Of a DNA stretch of 64,000 nt, positions 17,031-25,502 are shown in pieces (within the stretch, counting starts at the first letter, position 1; each line of letters opens with the position of its first letter). The stretch spans positions 895,954 to 959,953 of the forward strand of contig NZ_FZNS01000001.1 in NCBI RefSeq assembly GCF_900188255.1, given 5' to 3'. The notes beneath the pieces were generated by a model. That model worked only from the letters and a program-made list of their open reading frames with translations. It did no database searches and was not told the DNA's origin. A program made the position numbers and the translations under genes. This stretch comes from Hymenobacter mucosus (GTDB taxonomy: Bacteria; Bacteroidota; Bacteroidia; Cytophagales; Hymenobacteraceae).

Positions 17031-17672
17031 GTGCTACTTGCTAATTTGCCCTTGGAACGACTTTTCATCACCGGCATCGGCACCGATGTCGGCAAAACCG
17101 TGGTTTCGGCCATTCTAACCGAAGCCTTACACGCTGATTATTGGAAGCCCGTGCAGGCGGGCCTTGAGCCAGCCACCGATGCAGGCACCGTGCGCCGTTT
17201 AGTTAGCAACCCAGTCAGCCACTTCTGGCCCGAGCGGTACCGGCTGCAACTACCGGCCTCGCCCCACGCTGCGGCCGCTGCCGAGGGTATCACGTTGCGG
17301 CCCAGTGATTTTCACCTACCTTCCACCACCAATCACCTACTGGTGGAAGGGGCGGGTGGTCTGCTAGTACCCCTGGCTTCCGGCTTTCTCATAGCCGACT
17401 TGATTCAGCACCTGAACCTGGAAGTGGTAGTAGTGTCGCGTAATTACCTGGGCAGTATCAACCACACCTTACTCACGCTGGAAGCCCTGCACGCCCGCGG
17501 CTTACGCGTGCGGGGACTGGTGTTCAATGGAGACCCCAATCCGGCCACTGAGGAGTTCATTGCTCAGCACACCGGCGTACCAATAATGCCCCGAATTTCG
17601 CCCGAGGCTGAGGTTTCAACTGAAATGGTGAGCCGCTACGCCGCCGAGTTTCGGGAGTGGTTTGGGCAATAA
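17031..17672 (+). CDS. bioD: Dethiobiotin synthetase
   Basis: A 213-residue ATP-dependent carboxylase-ligase that closes the ureido ring to give dethiobiotin. It has the P-loop GIGTDVGKTVVS (15-26), the YWKPVQAG substrate loop, PASPHAAAAAEG, and the VEGAGGLLVPL Mg/ATP segment. The length is typical of short Bacteroidota BioD proteins. The annotated start is a GTG; a TTG seven codons later (giving MERLFITG) is a realistic alternative, because a TAATTTG -7-like sequence lies between them. Confidence 0.93.
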   Translation: MLLANLPLERLFITGIGTDVGKTVVSAILTEALHADYWKPVQAGLEPATDAGTVRRLVSNPVSHFWPERYRLQLPASPHAAAAAEGITLRPSDFHLPSTTNHLLVEGAGGLLVPLASGFLIADLIQHLNLEVVVVSRNYLGSINHTLLTLEALHARGLRVRGLVFNGDPNPATEEFIAQHTGVPIMPRISPEAEVSTEMVSRYAAEFREWFGQ

Positions 17673-17766
17673 GCTGCCCTACTTATTCTGTTTAGCGCAA
17701 CTGGCTTGTGGCACTTCTTCTACTTAATAATCATGTAGTTGACTGCGCAAGTCTGTTTTTCTTCAA

Positions 17767-17791
17767 CTACTAGAGCAGGCTGTTCTAGTAG
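17767..17791. repeat. Small inverted repeat between bioD and bioA
   Basis: CTACTAGA and TCTAGTAG, an exact 8-base inverted pair with a nine-base centre. It lies 95 bases after bioD and upstream of the bioA promoter-like site. It could be a weak hairpin or a protein-binding site; nothing further can be supported. Confidence 0.4.
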
Positions 17792-17871
17792 CTTTCGTCC
17801 TTGCTACTAGCCGGCGGGCTTCCCACATGCTTGCTGCTTTCTTTGGAAACCCGCGTCGGGCCTGGCGGTTG

Positions 17872-17879
17872 TAGCTTTG
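17872..17879 (+). promoter_or_regulatory. -7 element (TAGCTTTG) upstream of bioA
   Basis: An exact TAnnTTTG match followed by CGGCGCC, 28 bases before the bioA ATG. Together with the 235-base gap it suggests that bioA and the ketoacyl synthase can be transcribed separately from bioB-F-D. Confidence 0.5.
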
Positions 17880-17907
17880 CGGCGCCGGCCACTCCGGCCC
17901 CACCCTT

Positions 17908-19245
17908 ATGCCTACGCTTTCCTCTACCTCCCTTGCCAACCGGGACCACGCTGTGCTGTGGCACCCCTACACCCAGATGCAAACCGCGCCCCTGCCTATT
18001 CCCATCGTTCGGGGAGAGGGCAGCTGGCTGATAGCTGAAGACGGCACCCGCTACCTTGATGGCATCTCATCCTGGTGGGTAAACCTGCACGGCCACGCCC
18101 ACCCCCACATTGCCGAGCGCGTGAGCGAGCAACTCCAGACCCTGGAGCACGTGCTGTTTGCCGGTTTCACTCACCCTACCGCCGTGGAGCTAGCCGAGCA
18201 GCTGCTGGCCTTACTACCCGAAAACCAAGCCCGCGTATTTTATTCCGATAATGGCTCGACGGCCGTGGAAGTAGCCCTAAAAATGGTGCTGCAATACTTC
18301 CACAACCTGGGCCAGCCGGAGCGCCGCACCTTTCTCTGCTTCCGCGACTCCTACCACGGCGACACCTTTGGGGCTATGGCGGTAAGTAGCCGCGGGGCCT
18401 TCACCCAGCCGTTCTGGCCTCTCTTGTTTGAAGTAGAGTTTATTGATGTGCCGGTACCTGGCCGGGAAGCCGAGGTATTGGCTCAGCTACACACGGCACT
18501 AACGCGGCCCAACGTGGCAGGCTTCATCTTTGAGCCACTGGTACTGGGTACCGCCGGCATGGTAATGTACTCACCGGCGGTACTCACCGAAATGATTCGT
18601 AGCTGCCACCAGCACGGCGTGCTTTGCATTTCTGATGAAGTAATGACCGGCTTTGGCCGCACTGGGCCGCTGTTTGCCAGCAGCTTGCTCACCGAGCAAC
18701 CCGACATCATGTGCTTTTCCAAAGGGCTCACGGGCGGCACCCTAGCCATGGGCCTCACTACCTGCGCGGCGCCCATCTACGAGGCTTTCTTGAGCGACGA
18801 CAAGATGCGGGCCCTGTTTCACGGCCACTCCTACACCGCTAACCCTGTGGCCTGTGCCGCGGCCCTGGCAAGCCTGGAGCTTACCCGAGCGGAACGCTGC
18901 ACCCAGCAGCGCCAAGCTATTGAGGATGCCCACGCTGCCTTCCGTCGGGAAATCGAAATGCTGCCGGGCATTCGGCAGGTTCGCCACCGCGGCACCATCC
19001 TAGCGGTGGAGTACGACCCCGGCGAGGGCACCAGCTACTTTAGCCGCTTACGCGACGCCTTCTACCAGCTAGCCATCGACAGCCATGTGGTGTTGCGCCC
19101 CCTGGGCAATGTGGTGTATCTGCTGCCGCCTTACTGCACTACCGCCGAAGAGCTAACCTTGCTCTACGGCGTACTGCGCCAGATGCGCGAACTGGTCCTC
19201 GATTTCCTACCCGCCCCCACCCTGCCCGAATACCTGCATGACTGA
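17908..19245 (+). CDS. bioA: Adenosylmethionine-8-amino-7-oxononanoate aminotransferase
   Basis: A 445-residue class III PLP aminotransferase that makes 7,8-diaminopelargonate, using SAM as amino donor. Diagnostic points are WHPYTQM (18-24), DGISSWWVNLHGH with the tandem Trp56-Trp57 typical of BioA, DSYHGDTFGAM, the ISDEVMTGFGRTG cofactor Asp region and the PLP Lys272 in CFSKGLTGG. Its 3' end overlaps the start of the ketoacyl synthase by eight bases, which suggests translational coupling. Confidence 0.96.
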   Translation: MPTLSSTSLANRDHAVLWHPYTQMQTAPLPIPIVRGEGSWLIAEDGTRYLDGISSWWVNLHGHAHPHIAERVSEQLQTLEHVLFAGFTHPTAVELAEQLLALLPENQARVFYSDNGSTAVEVALKMVLQYFHNLGQPERRTFLCFRDSYHGDTFGAMAVSSRGAFTQPFWPLLFEVEFIDVPVPGREAEVLAQLHTALTRPNVAGFIFEPLVLGTAGMVMYSPAVLTEMIRSCHQHGVLCISDEVMTGFGRTGPLFASSLLTEQPDIMCFSKGLTGGTLAMGLTTCAAPIYEAFLSDDKMRALFHGHSYTANPVACAAALASLELTRAERCTQQRQAIEDAHAAFRREIEMLPGIRQVRHRGTILAVEYDPGEGTSYFSRLRDAFYQLAIDSHVVLRPLGNVVYLLPPYCTTAEELTLLYGVLRQMRELVLDFLPAPTLPEYLHD

Positions 19246-20440
19246 GCCTATTGTTGAAGAGCTGGTTGTCATTCGGGGATGGGGCCGAATTTCAGCCCTG
19301 GGCGTAGCATCCACTCCATCAGCCACCAGCCCACCCCCTTTTACTACTCACGCGGCCAGCTTACCTGTGGCGGCGCTACCAGCTGCGGCCGAGGCAGCTC
19401 TGGCCGACCTCCGCCGCACGGTGCCAGCCTACCGTCAGCTCGACCGCACGGTACTGCTGGGGCTACTGGCAGCCCGCCAAGCCACGGCCGCCGCTGGTTG
19501 GCAAGCGAATCCTACGGCACCTACCACTCCCCTAACCGTCAGTATTGGCAGTAGTCGGGGTGCTACAGGACTACTCGAGGAGTTTCACGCGGACTATCTG
19601 GCCGAGGGCACAGTACCGGTAGCAGCTTCCCCGCTCACTACCCTAGGCAACGTGGCCAGTTGGGTAGCCTTCGACGCGGGCAGCACCAACGGCGCCGCGC
19701 TCAGCCATTCCAGCACTTGCAGCAGTGCCTTTCAGGCCCTAGGCAATGCCATGGCCTGGCTACGAGCGGGCATGGCAACCCGCTTTCTGGCAGGTGGCAC
19801 CGAGGCACCCCTCACCGATTTCACCCTCGCGCAGATGCGGGCTATTGGCATCTATTCGCCTTACGCGGCAGCAGAGTGGCCCTGCCGGCCGGGTGCCGGC
19901 AAGCCTTCCACGTTTGTATTGGGCGAAGGAGCAGCCGTGTTTGCTTTGGAAAGAGTTAGTCGCTCTAGCCTACACGCGGAACCGTTGGCTAAGCCCGTTT
20001 TTGTGCTTGAAAGCGTTGGGTTTGGCTTCGAGGCCATTGGCAGTAAAACGGGCCTCTCCCCCAATGGGCAGCACTTTCAGCAAGCCATTCGCCAAGCCCT
20101 GGCGCAGGCCCAGGTAACGCCCGCCGAGGTAGATGCGGTAGTTCTGCATAGCCCCGGCACTCCAGCCGGCGACGCCGCCGAACGGGCCGCCTTACACGCC
20201 CTTTTCAGCCCCGCACTACCTGTGTTACTGTCCAACAAGTGGCTGGTTGGGCATACACTGGGCGCATCGGCAGCCCTCAGTCTCGACTTTGCCCTGCACG
20301 TGCTAGCAACCCAGCAGTGGCCCGCCGCACCCTTCACTACCGATTTGGCGGCTCGGACAGAGAAACCTATTCGGCGCATCCTTATCAATGCGGCAGGTTT
20401 TGGGGGCAATGCTGCCAGCGCTCTAGTTACTATGCTTTGA
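19238..20440 (+). CDS. FabF-like beta-ketoacyl synthase in the biotin locus
   Basis: A 400-residue thiolase-fold condensing enzyme. The full Cys-His-His set is present with FabF-like spacing: Cys161 in SSTCSSAF, His304 in VLHSPGTPAGD, Lys334 and His339 in SNKWLVGHTLGAS. The C-terminal GFGGN loop is also there. It starts inside the last codons of bioA, so it is almost certainly expressed with it. General fatty-acid FabF genes normally sit in a fab cluster, so a dedicated role in building the pimeloyl chain for BioF is my inference; substrate and product are unknown. It is not of the KASIII (BioZ) type. An alternative is another specialised lipid role with only fortuitous linkage. Confidence 0.85.
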   Translation: MTEPIVEELVVIRGWGRISALGVASTPSATSPPPFTTHAASLPVAALPAAAEAALADLRRTVPAYRQLDRTVLLGLLAARQATAAAGWQANPTAPTTPLTVSIGSSRGATGLLEEFHADYLAEGTVPVAASPLTTLGNVASWVAFDAGSTNGAALSHSSTCSSAFQALGNAMAWLRAGMATRFLAGGTEAPLTDFTLAQMRAIGIYSPYAAAEWPCRPGAGKPSTFVLGEGAAVFALERVSRSSLHAEPLAKPVFVLESVGFGFEAIGSKTGLSPNGQHFQQAIRQALAQAQVTPAEVDAVVLHSPGTPAGDAAERAALHALFSPALPVLLSNKWLVGHTLGASAALSLDFALHVLATQQWPAAPFTTDLAARTEKPIRRILINAAGFGGNAASALVTML

Positions 20441-20444
20441 GACG

Positions 20445-20495
20445 AGCCCGCAGCAACGCCGCTTTCAAGATAGGGTAGCGATGCTGCTGCGGGCT
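20445..20495 (+). terminator. Probable terminator closing the biotin locus
   Basis: An 11-base perfect stem (AGCCCGCAGCA at 20445-20455, TGCTGCGGGCT at 20485-20495) with a long loop, followed by TACTCTTTTC. It begins four bases after the ketoacyl synthase stop. Confidence 0.65.
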
Positions 20496-20620
20496 TACTC
20501 TTTTCACCTCCTACTAGCGTGCTGAGGAACTAGTGGAATTAGCTGCCTAGGCGGCTGACCCTCCGGCGGTTCAGGGGTGAGCTTTCCAGGAAAAGATGCG
20601 GGGCCGCAACGCCGTGGCTG

Positions 20621-20627
20621 TATCTTG
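20621..20627 (+). promoter_or_regulatory. -7-like element (TATCTTG) upstream of the M28 peptidase
   Basis: TATCTTG followed by CGTC, 40 bases before the ATG at 20668. Confidence 0.4.
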
Positions 20628-20667
20628 CGTCTCTTGCCCAATTCTAATCTGACCTTGACTTCCAACC

Positions 20668-22026
20668 ATGCGCCGTTCTACGCTGCTTCTGCTTTCCCTG
20701 GGCCTGAGTGCCTCCGCCTTTGCCCAAACCAAGCCCACAACCACCCCCGACCCCATCATCACCAAAATGGTGGAGGATATTTCCGAGAAAAACCTGCGCG
20801 ACGACATCGACAAGCTCGTGAGCTTCGGCACTCGCCACACGTTGTCGGACACCAAGAGCAAGAAGCGGGGTATTGGCGCGGCGCGCAATTGGGTAGAAGA
20901 TGAATTCAAGAAGTACAGTAAGGCCAGCGGAGGCCGCCTGAAAGTGGAGCAAGACACCTTCACCATCAAGCCCGACGGACGGCGCATCAACCGCCCCGTG
21001 GTGATGGCCAACGTCATGGCTACTCTGCCCGGCACTGACCCCACCGATAAGCGCGTGTTCATCGTGAGCGGCCACATCGACTCACGGGTGACGGACGTGA
21101 TGAATGCGACGGCCGACGCGCCCGGCGCCAACGATGACGGCTCTGGCACCGTGGCTGTGATGGAACTGGCCCGCGTAATGAGCAAGCAGCAGTTTCCGGC
21201 TACCATCATCTTTGTGGCGGTGCAGGGCGAGGAGCAGGGTCTCTACGGCTCTACTCACCTAGCTAAGCGGGCCAAGAAAGAAGGCTGGAACCTGGTGGCC
21301 ATGCTCAACAACGACATCATGGGTAGCTCTACGGGGCACGACCCAGAAATCAAGGACGACAAGCGCCTGCGCGTATTCAGCGAAGGGGTGCCAGCCACCG
21401 AAACGCCGGATGAGGCCCGCGTGCGTCGCACGTTGTCATCGGAAAACGACTCGCCCAGCCGCCAGCTAGCCCGCTACACCCGCGTAGCCTGCCAGCAGTA
21501 CGTGCCCGGCCACGAGGTAGTGCTAGAATACCGCCCCGACCGTTTTCTGCGCGGTGGCGACCATACGCCATTTAACCAACAGGGCTTTTCGGCGGTGCGC
21601 TTCTCCGAAATGAACGAGGACTTCCGCCATCAGCACCAGGACCTGCGCACGGAAAAGGGCGAGGAATACGGCGACTACGCCAAGTTTATGGACTTTCCCT
21701 ACCTGCGCAAAAACACGGGCGTCAACCTAGCTACTCTGGCGGCCTTGGCCTTGGCCCCCGCCGCCCCCGAGAACGTAGGCGTACTCACGGCCAACCTTAC
21801 CAACCGCACCGAGCTGAAGTGGGACGCGCCGAAAGCCGGCGAAAAGCCCGCGGGCTATTACGTGCTCATGCGTGAAACCAGCGCCCCGGAGTGGCAGCAG
21901 AAGTTCTTCGTGACCGACACCAAAGCCGACCTGCCTCACAGCAAAGACAACTACATTTTTGGGGTTGTATCCGTAGATGCGGAGGGGCACGAGAGCCTGG
22001 CCGTACTTCCGAAGCCCGTGCGCTAA
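20668..22026 (+). CDS. Secreted M28-family zinc aminopeptidase
   Basis: A 452-residue exported peptidase with a signal peptide (MRRSTLLLLSLGLSASAFAQ). The co-catalytic zinc site of family M28 is complete: His136 in SGHIDSR, Asp156 in GANDDGSG, the Glu188-Glu189 pair in QGEEQGLYGS, Asp216 in NNDIMGS and a late His in GGDHTPFNQQG. After the peptidase domain, residues from about 365 onward look like a fibronectin type III-like module (TELKWDAPKAG...GYYVLMRE...NYIFGVVSVDAEGHES). It likely trims peptides in the periplasm or outside the cell. Confidence 0.92.
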   Translation: MRRSTLLLLSLGLSASAFAQTKPTTTPDPIITKMVEDISEKNLRDDIDKLVSFGTRHTLSDTKSKKRGIGAARNWVEDEFKKYSKASGGRLKVEQDTFTIKPDGRRINRPVVMANVMATLPGTDPTDKRVFIVSGHIDSRVTDVMNATADAPGANDDGSGTVAVMELARVMSKQQFPATIIFVAVQGEEQGLYGSTHLAKRAKKEGWNLVAMLNNDIMGSSTGHDPEIKDDKRLRVFSEGVPATETPDEARVRRTLSSENDSPSRQLARYTRVACQQYVPGHEVVLEYRPDRFLRGGDHTPFNQQGFSAVRFSEMNEDFRHQHQDLRTEKGEEYGDYAKFMDFPYLRKNTGVNLATLAALALAPAAPENVGVLTANLTNRTELKWDAPKAGEKPAGYYVLMRETSAPEWQQKFFVTDTKADLPHSKDNYIFGVVSVDAEGHESLAVLPKPVR

Positions 22027-22070
22027 GGGCACGGCAGTTGACAAACTACCTTCCTCCTGGTAAGTAAATG

Positions 22071-22151
22071 CAGAGAAATCTCCGCGCTACCCTACCATTA
22101 GGGAAATACTACCCTCCCGAAATGGTAAGGTAGCGCGCGGAGATTTCTCTG
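22071..22151. repeat. Long imperfect inverted repeat (hairpin)
   Basis: Left arm 22071-22099 and right arm 22121-22151 pair along about 29 bases, with one mismatch and a two-base bulge. The 21-base loop includes CTACCCTCCC, which recurs in the hairpin at 43398-43456. It lies just after the peptidase gene and just before a separate short terminator. Confidence 0.8.
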
Positions 22152-22165
22152 TTCAACTCTCGCAC

Positions 22166-22196
22166 AAAGCCTGTTTCTAGCGTAGAAACAGGCTTT
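22166..22196 (+). terminator. Intrinsic terminator
   Basis: A 13-base perfect stem (AAAGCCTGTTTCT / AGAAACAGGCTTT), a five-base AGCGT loop and a following T-run. It closes the M28 peptidase transcript, about 140 bases after its stop. Confidence 0.88.
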
Positions 22197-22233
22197 TTTA
22201 TTCACTGCGTAGCGCTGGCATGGGGCATGTGTT

Positions 22234-23037
22234 ATGGTAAAGCATATTCATCAGTACTACCTCTTTAGTATGACCATGTCTCTGCTTTTCTCGCTTCTGT
22301 TCGTTATTGTGTTCCTGTTGATGGGCCTGTGTATTGCTCAGGAGTATGAGCGCGCCATTGTATTTCGGCTGGGGCGCTACGTGGGACGGCGCGGGCCGGG
22401 CCTGTACTGGATTATCCCGCTTATTGAGCGCCGCACTACGGTAGACATCCGCACCAAAACCGTGGACCTGGAACAGCAGGAAACCATTACCAAGGACAGC
22501 GTAACCATTAAGGTAAACGCCGTGCTGTGGTTTCGAGTCATCAACCCCGAGGATGCCATCATCAAGGTAGCCAACGTCAACCAGGCCGTCTACCAGCTTT
22601 CTGTTACGGCACTACGCAACATTATTGGGCAGCACCAGCTCGACGAGGTTCTTAAAGAGCGCCAGCAGATCAACGCTACGCTGCAGCAGCTAGTAGATGC
22701 TGCCACTGAAACCTGGGGTGTAAAGATTGAGATGGTGGAAATCAAGGACGTAGAGATACCTGAGTCTATGCAGCGCGCCATGGCCCGCGAGGCCGAGGCC
22801 ATTCGGGAGAAACGCGCCCGCATTATTAAGGCCGAAGCCGAGCTGGAAGCCAGCATCAAGCTCACCCAAGGCGCCAAACAGATGGAAGAAAGCCCCATTG
22901 CCTTAGAGTTGCGCCGCTTGCAAATGCTCTCCGAAATCGGAATTGACAACAATACAACTACCATTGTAATGGTGCCCTCTGAATTTACCCAAGCTGCCAA
23001 AAGCCTGACGCAGCTAGCCGGACAAACTGGTAACTAA
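22234..23037 (+). CDS. Slipin / SPFH-domain (band 7) membrane protein
   Basis: A 267-residue stomatin-like protein. One N-terminal membrane segment (LLFSLLFVIVFLLMGL) is followed by the SPFH core with the family blocks EYERAIVFRLGRY, GPGLYWIIPLIE, TVDLEQQETITKDSV and VNAVLWFRV. A long charged helix rich in Ala, Glu and Arg (about 185-225) then follows, which forms the oligomeric ring in homologues. These proteins scaffold membrane microdomains; no NfeD-type partner adjoins it. Internal ATGs at 22270 and 22276 are possible starts immediately before the membrane segment. Confidence 0.9.
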   Translation: MVKHIHQYYLFSMTMSLLFSLLFVIVFLLMGLCIAQEYERAIVFRLGRYVGRRGPGLYWIIPLIERRTTVDIRTKTVDLEQQETITKDSVTIKVNAVLWFRVINPEDAIIKVANVNQAVYQLSVTALRNIIGQHQLDEVLKERQQINATLQQLVDAATETWGVKIEMVEIKDVEIPESMQRAMAREAEAIREKRARIIKAEAELEASIKLTQGAKQMEESPIALELRRLQMLSEIGIDNNTTTIVMVPSEFTQAAKSLTQLAGQTGN

Positions 23038-23130
23038 CACCCTACCGTTGGGTAGCCTGACTACGCATCCCTAATTGGATAGACTGCTTGCTGCAATGGT
23101 AGGAAGTAAGCGCGGGCTAGGTATGCTGTG

Positions 23131-23658
23131 TTAGTGAGTAGGATTGCTTTTGGCATACCAGACCCACGCTGCACCAGCTTCCACAAATGCTTTCTGCCGT
23201 TGCATCCCCAGCTTATCCAGCACCCGACAGGAGGCACTATTTGCTTGCATCACCGTGGCACGCACCTCGGCTACTTGTAGCACTTGGAAGGCAAACACCA
23301 AGCTGGCCGCGGCCGCCTCCGAGGCATACCCCTGACCCCAATACTGGGGAAGCAACCGGTAGCCAATATCGTAGTAATTGGTGCGCCCATCCACAAAGCT
23401 GTCGTTGACCAACTTGAGGCCGCACCAACCCAGAAACTCCTGGGTATCCTGGTGTACTACGGCCCACCGTCCCAGGCCATTGTGCTGGTACTGCCCCCGG
23501 ATATACTCGACAATGGCGCTGGCTTCTGCCAGCGTACTGATGGGCTTGTTGGGCACGTAGCGCAGCACAGCGGGGTTCGAGTCGAGGGCCAGAATACCGG
23601 CGGCATCGGCCGCAGTTATTTCCCGCAGCAGCAAGCGGGCAGTGGTCAGGCTATTCAC
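23131..23658 (-). CDS. GNAT-family N-acetyltransferase (second of two)
   Basis: A 175-residue acetyltransferase of the RimJ/RimL-like group. It opens with TARLLLREITAADA, the usual strand 1-helix 1 pattern, and has the acetyl-CoA segment LLPQYWGQGYASEAA near residues 102-116, then NSASCRVLDKLGM. I chose the GTG at 23658, which overlaps the stop of the upstream GNAT gene by eight bases; an ATG at 23685 would give a deeper overlap. The acceptor is unknown. It ends convergently with the slipin gene. Confidence 0.8.
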   Translation of the reverse strand: MNSLTTARLLLREITAADAAGILALDSNPAVLRYVPNKPISTLAEASAIVEYIRGQYQHNGLGRWAVVHQDTQEFLGWCGLKLVNDSFVDGRTNYYDIGYRLLPQYWGQGYASEAAAASLVFAFQVLQVAEVRATVMQANSASCRVLDKLGMQRQKAFVEAGAAWVWYAKSNPTH

Positions 23659-24175
23659 GGCGCCGTAGGGCGTACACCAACTCATCGTGGTATTCGCCGT
23701 TTTTGAAAAAGGTTTGGGCAAAGCGGGCTTCCAACGCAAAGCCTGCTTTTTCTAGCACGCGCTGAGAAGCCCCGTTGGTACCAAAAGGCCGCGCGAAAAT
23801 GCGGTTGATGTCGAAGGTCTGGAAGGCGTAGGCTACCATGCGCGTAATGGCCTGGGTGATGATACCCCGCCCCCAGAACGGCTCGCCCAGCCAGTAGCCC
23901 AGCTCGGCGTTTTTGCGTTCAATAGCTGAGCGCGGATGCACGCCAATGCCGCCAACGGCTTCGCCCTCCACCTCAATAGCGAAGAGATGAGCAACCTCTT
24001 CGCCGCTGGCAAGCCCGATGAAGTAGCGGCCAGCTTCCTCCGTGTACGGATGCGGAAACTGGTCGTTCATGAACCGAGCAATGGCCGGATTATTGGCGTA
24101 GCGGACCAGGCTAGGCAAATCAGTCAGCGTCCACGGGCGGAGTGTGAAGGGAACGGAATTACTTGGCTTGTACAT
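23651..24175 (-). CDS. GNAT-family N-acetyltransferase (first of two)
   Basis: A 174-residue RimJ/RimL-type acetyltransferase with FTLRPWTLTDLPSLVRYANNP at the N-terminus (residues 10-30), the acetyl-CoA loop YWLGEPFWGRGIITQAI (about 94-110) and the late NGASQRVLEKAGF block. Its start overlaps the 3' end of the secreted glycosidase by 17 bases, and its stop overlaps the next GNAT gene. The target could be a protein N-terminus, an antibiotic or a small amine; nothing in the sequence decides. Confidence 0.85.
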   Translation of the reverse strand: MYKPSNSVPFTLRPWTLTDLPSLVRYANNPAIARFMNDQFPHPYTEEAGRYFIGLASGEEVAHLFAIEVEGEAVGGIGVHPRSAIERKNAELGYWLGEPFWGRGIITQAITRMVAYAFQTFDINRIFARPFGTNGASQRVLEKAGFALEARFAQTFFKNGEYHDELVYALRRRE

Positions 24176-25433
24176 AGAACGGAATATTTGCCGTGGCTAC
24201 GTTGTCGTGGCCGTCGTAGGCGTATACAAACAAGCGGTAGGCGCCTTCTTTTTGCGGGGCCGTAAGGGTAGTCTGGGCTTTGGCTCCGGCCGGAATCAGG
24301 CCCGTAATAGCCACTGGGCGGCTCTCCCGGTCGCCGCCCGACTTAAGATCGGTGCTTTCTGGCAGCAGTTCCCACCGGTAGGTTAGCTGGTCCTGGTTGG
24401 GGTCGGTAACGGCCACAGCGGCGAGGTAGCGCTGGCCGGGCTGCAAGTACACGTTGTCGGTAGCCTGCTTATTATTCAGCGTGAAACTAGCCAAGTGCGG
24501 GGCCCGATTCTTCGGCCACGCCCCGCTCCAGAGGTACTGCATCACATCCACCACCTCTGATTCTTTTCCATCTTCGGTGAAGAGCCCGTACCAGGTAGGC
24601 GTGCGCTCCTGCTTCTGCCCCCACAAGAATACGTAGGTACCTAAGCACTGCGTTTTGTCCTTGGCTACCGATGCCTCGTAGCGGCTCTGGTACACGGCCG
24701 CTTTCTGGCTGCTGGTTTCTTCTACCGAGGCTTTCCAGGGCGTAACCGGGCTTTCCCAGTGGCCGGTGGGGCCCCACTCCGCTACTACATATGGCCCCTT
24801 CCAGCCGGTGGTGCGCACCTGCTGCGGAATGGAAGCCAGCCCCGCGTACGTGTTGATGCTCAGGATATCCACGGCCGGGCACTTGGCCTTGATATAGTCT
24901 ACCTCCTGTTGGTTGAGGCCCGCCAGCACAGTACTGGTGGGGTGGTTAGGGTCTACCTCGTGAATCATTTGGGCAATTTGCTGCACCGCGTCCCACACCT
25001 TGGGGTTGGTATACTCCAAGTTCAACTCGTTGCCAATCCCCCAAAACAGCAGGTCTGGGCTGTCTTTAAATCGGAGCACATCGGCACGCAGGCGCTGCAA
25101 TTGTTCGGCTACTGCCTTTGGGTCATTGTAGTCGAAGCCATGCCGCTCACGCACCACATCCAGCCCCATCATCACTGTAAGGCCGTTTTTGTGGGCCTCG
25201 GCTAGCACCTTCTCGCCGCCCACGGTGGTCCAGGTACGAATGGAATTGCCGCCGCAAGCTTTGATACGCTCGGGGAACTGCCCCCCACCGGCACCTTTGA
25301 TAAAGTATGGCTTGCCGCCGCGGAGCAACTCGTAGCGGCCATTGGTTTGCTTGACTTCCACTTTAACGGGACCTGTTTGGGCGCAAGCAACGGTACTAAG
25401 GGTAAGCAAGGATAGAAGGAGGTGGGCTTTCAT
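24159..25433 (-). CDS. Secreted TIM-barrel glycoside hydrolase (GH2-like clan A)
   Basis: A 424-residue exported enzyme. The signal ends LSTVACAQ and may be a lipobox. The barrel has the clan GH-A acid/base in FWGIGNELN (about residue 138) and a nucleophile candidate in VVAEWGPTGHWE (about 243). An Ig-like or cadherin-like beta domain from about 320 (VTDPNQDQLTYRWELLPEST) follows. The sequence resembles proteins annotated as 'glycoside hydrolase family 2 TIM barrel-domain'; the target glycan is not known. It is the first gene of an overlapping set with two acetyltransferases. Confidence 0.8.
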   Translation of the reverse strand: MKAHLLLSLLTLSTVACAQTGPVKVEVKQTNGRYELLRGGKPYFIKGAGGGQFPERIKACGGNSIRTWTTVGGEKVLAEAHKNGLTVMMGLDVVRERHGFDYNDPKAVAEQLQRLRADVLRFKDSPDLLFWGIGNELNLEYTNPKVWDAVQQIAQMIHEVDPNHPTSTVLAGLNQQEVDYIKAKCPAVDILSINTYAGLASIPQQVRTTGWKGPYVVAEWGPTGHWESPVTPWKASVEETSSQKAAVYQSRYEASVAKDKTQCLGTYVFLWGQKQERTPTWYGLFTEDGKESEVVDVMQYLWSGAWPKNRAPHLASFTLNNKQATDNVYLQPGQRYLAAVAVTDPNQDQLTYRWELLPESTDLKSGGDRESRPVAITGLIPAGAKAQTTLTAPQKEGAYRLFVYAYDGHDNVATANIPFYVQAK

Positions 25434-25502
25434 GGACAGATGCGGGTAGTGAAGGCCCTATGTTAGTTAAACAGCACGGATATATTGTGCGCCTTCCTGC
25501 AC

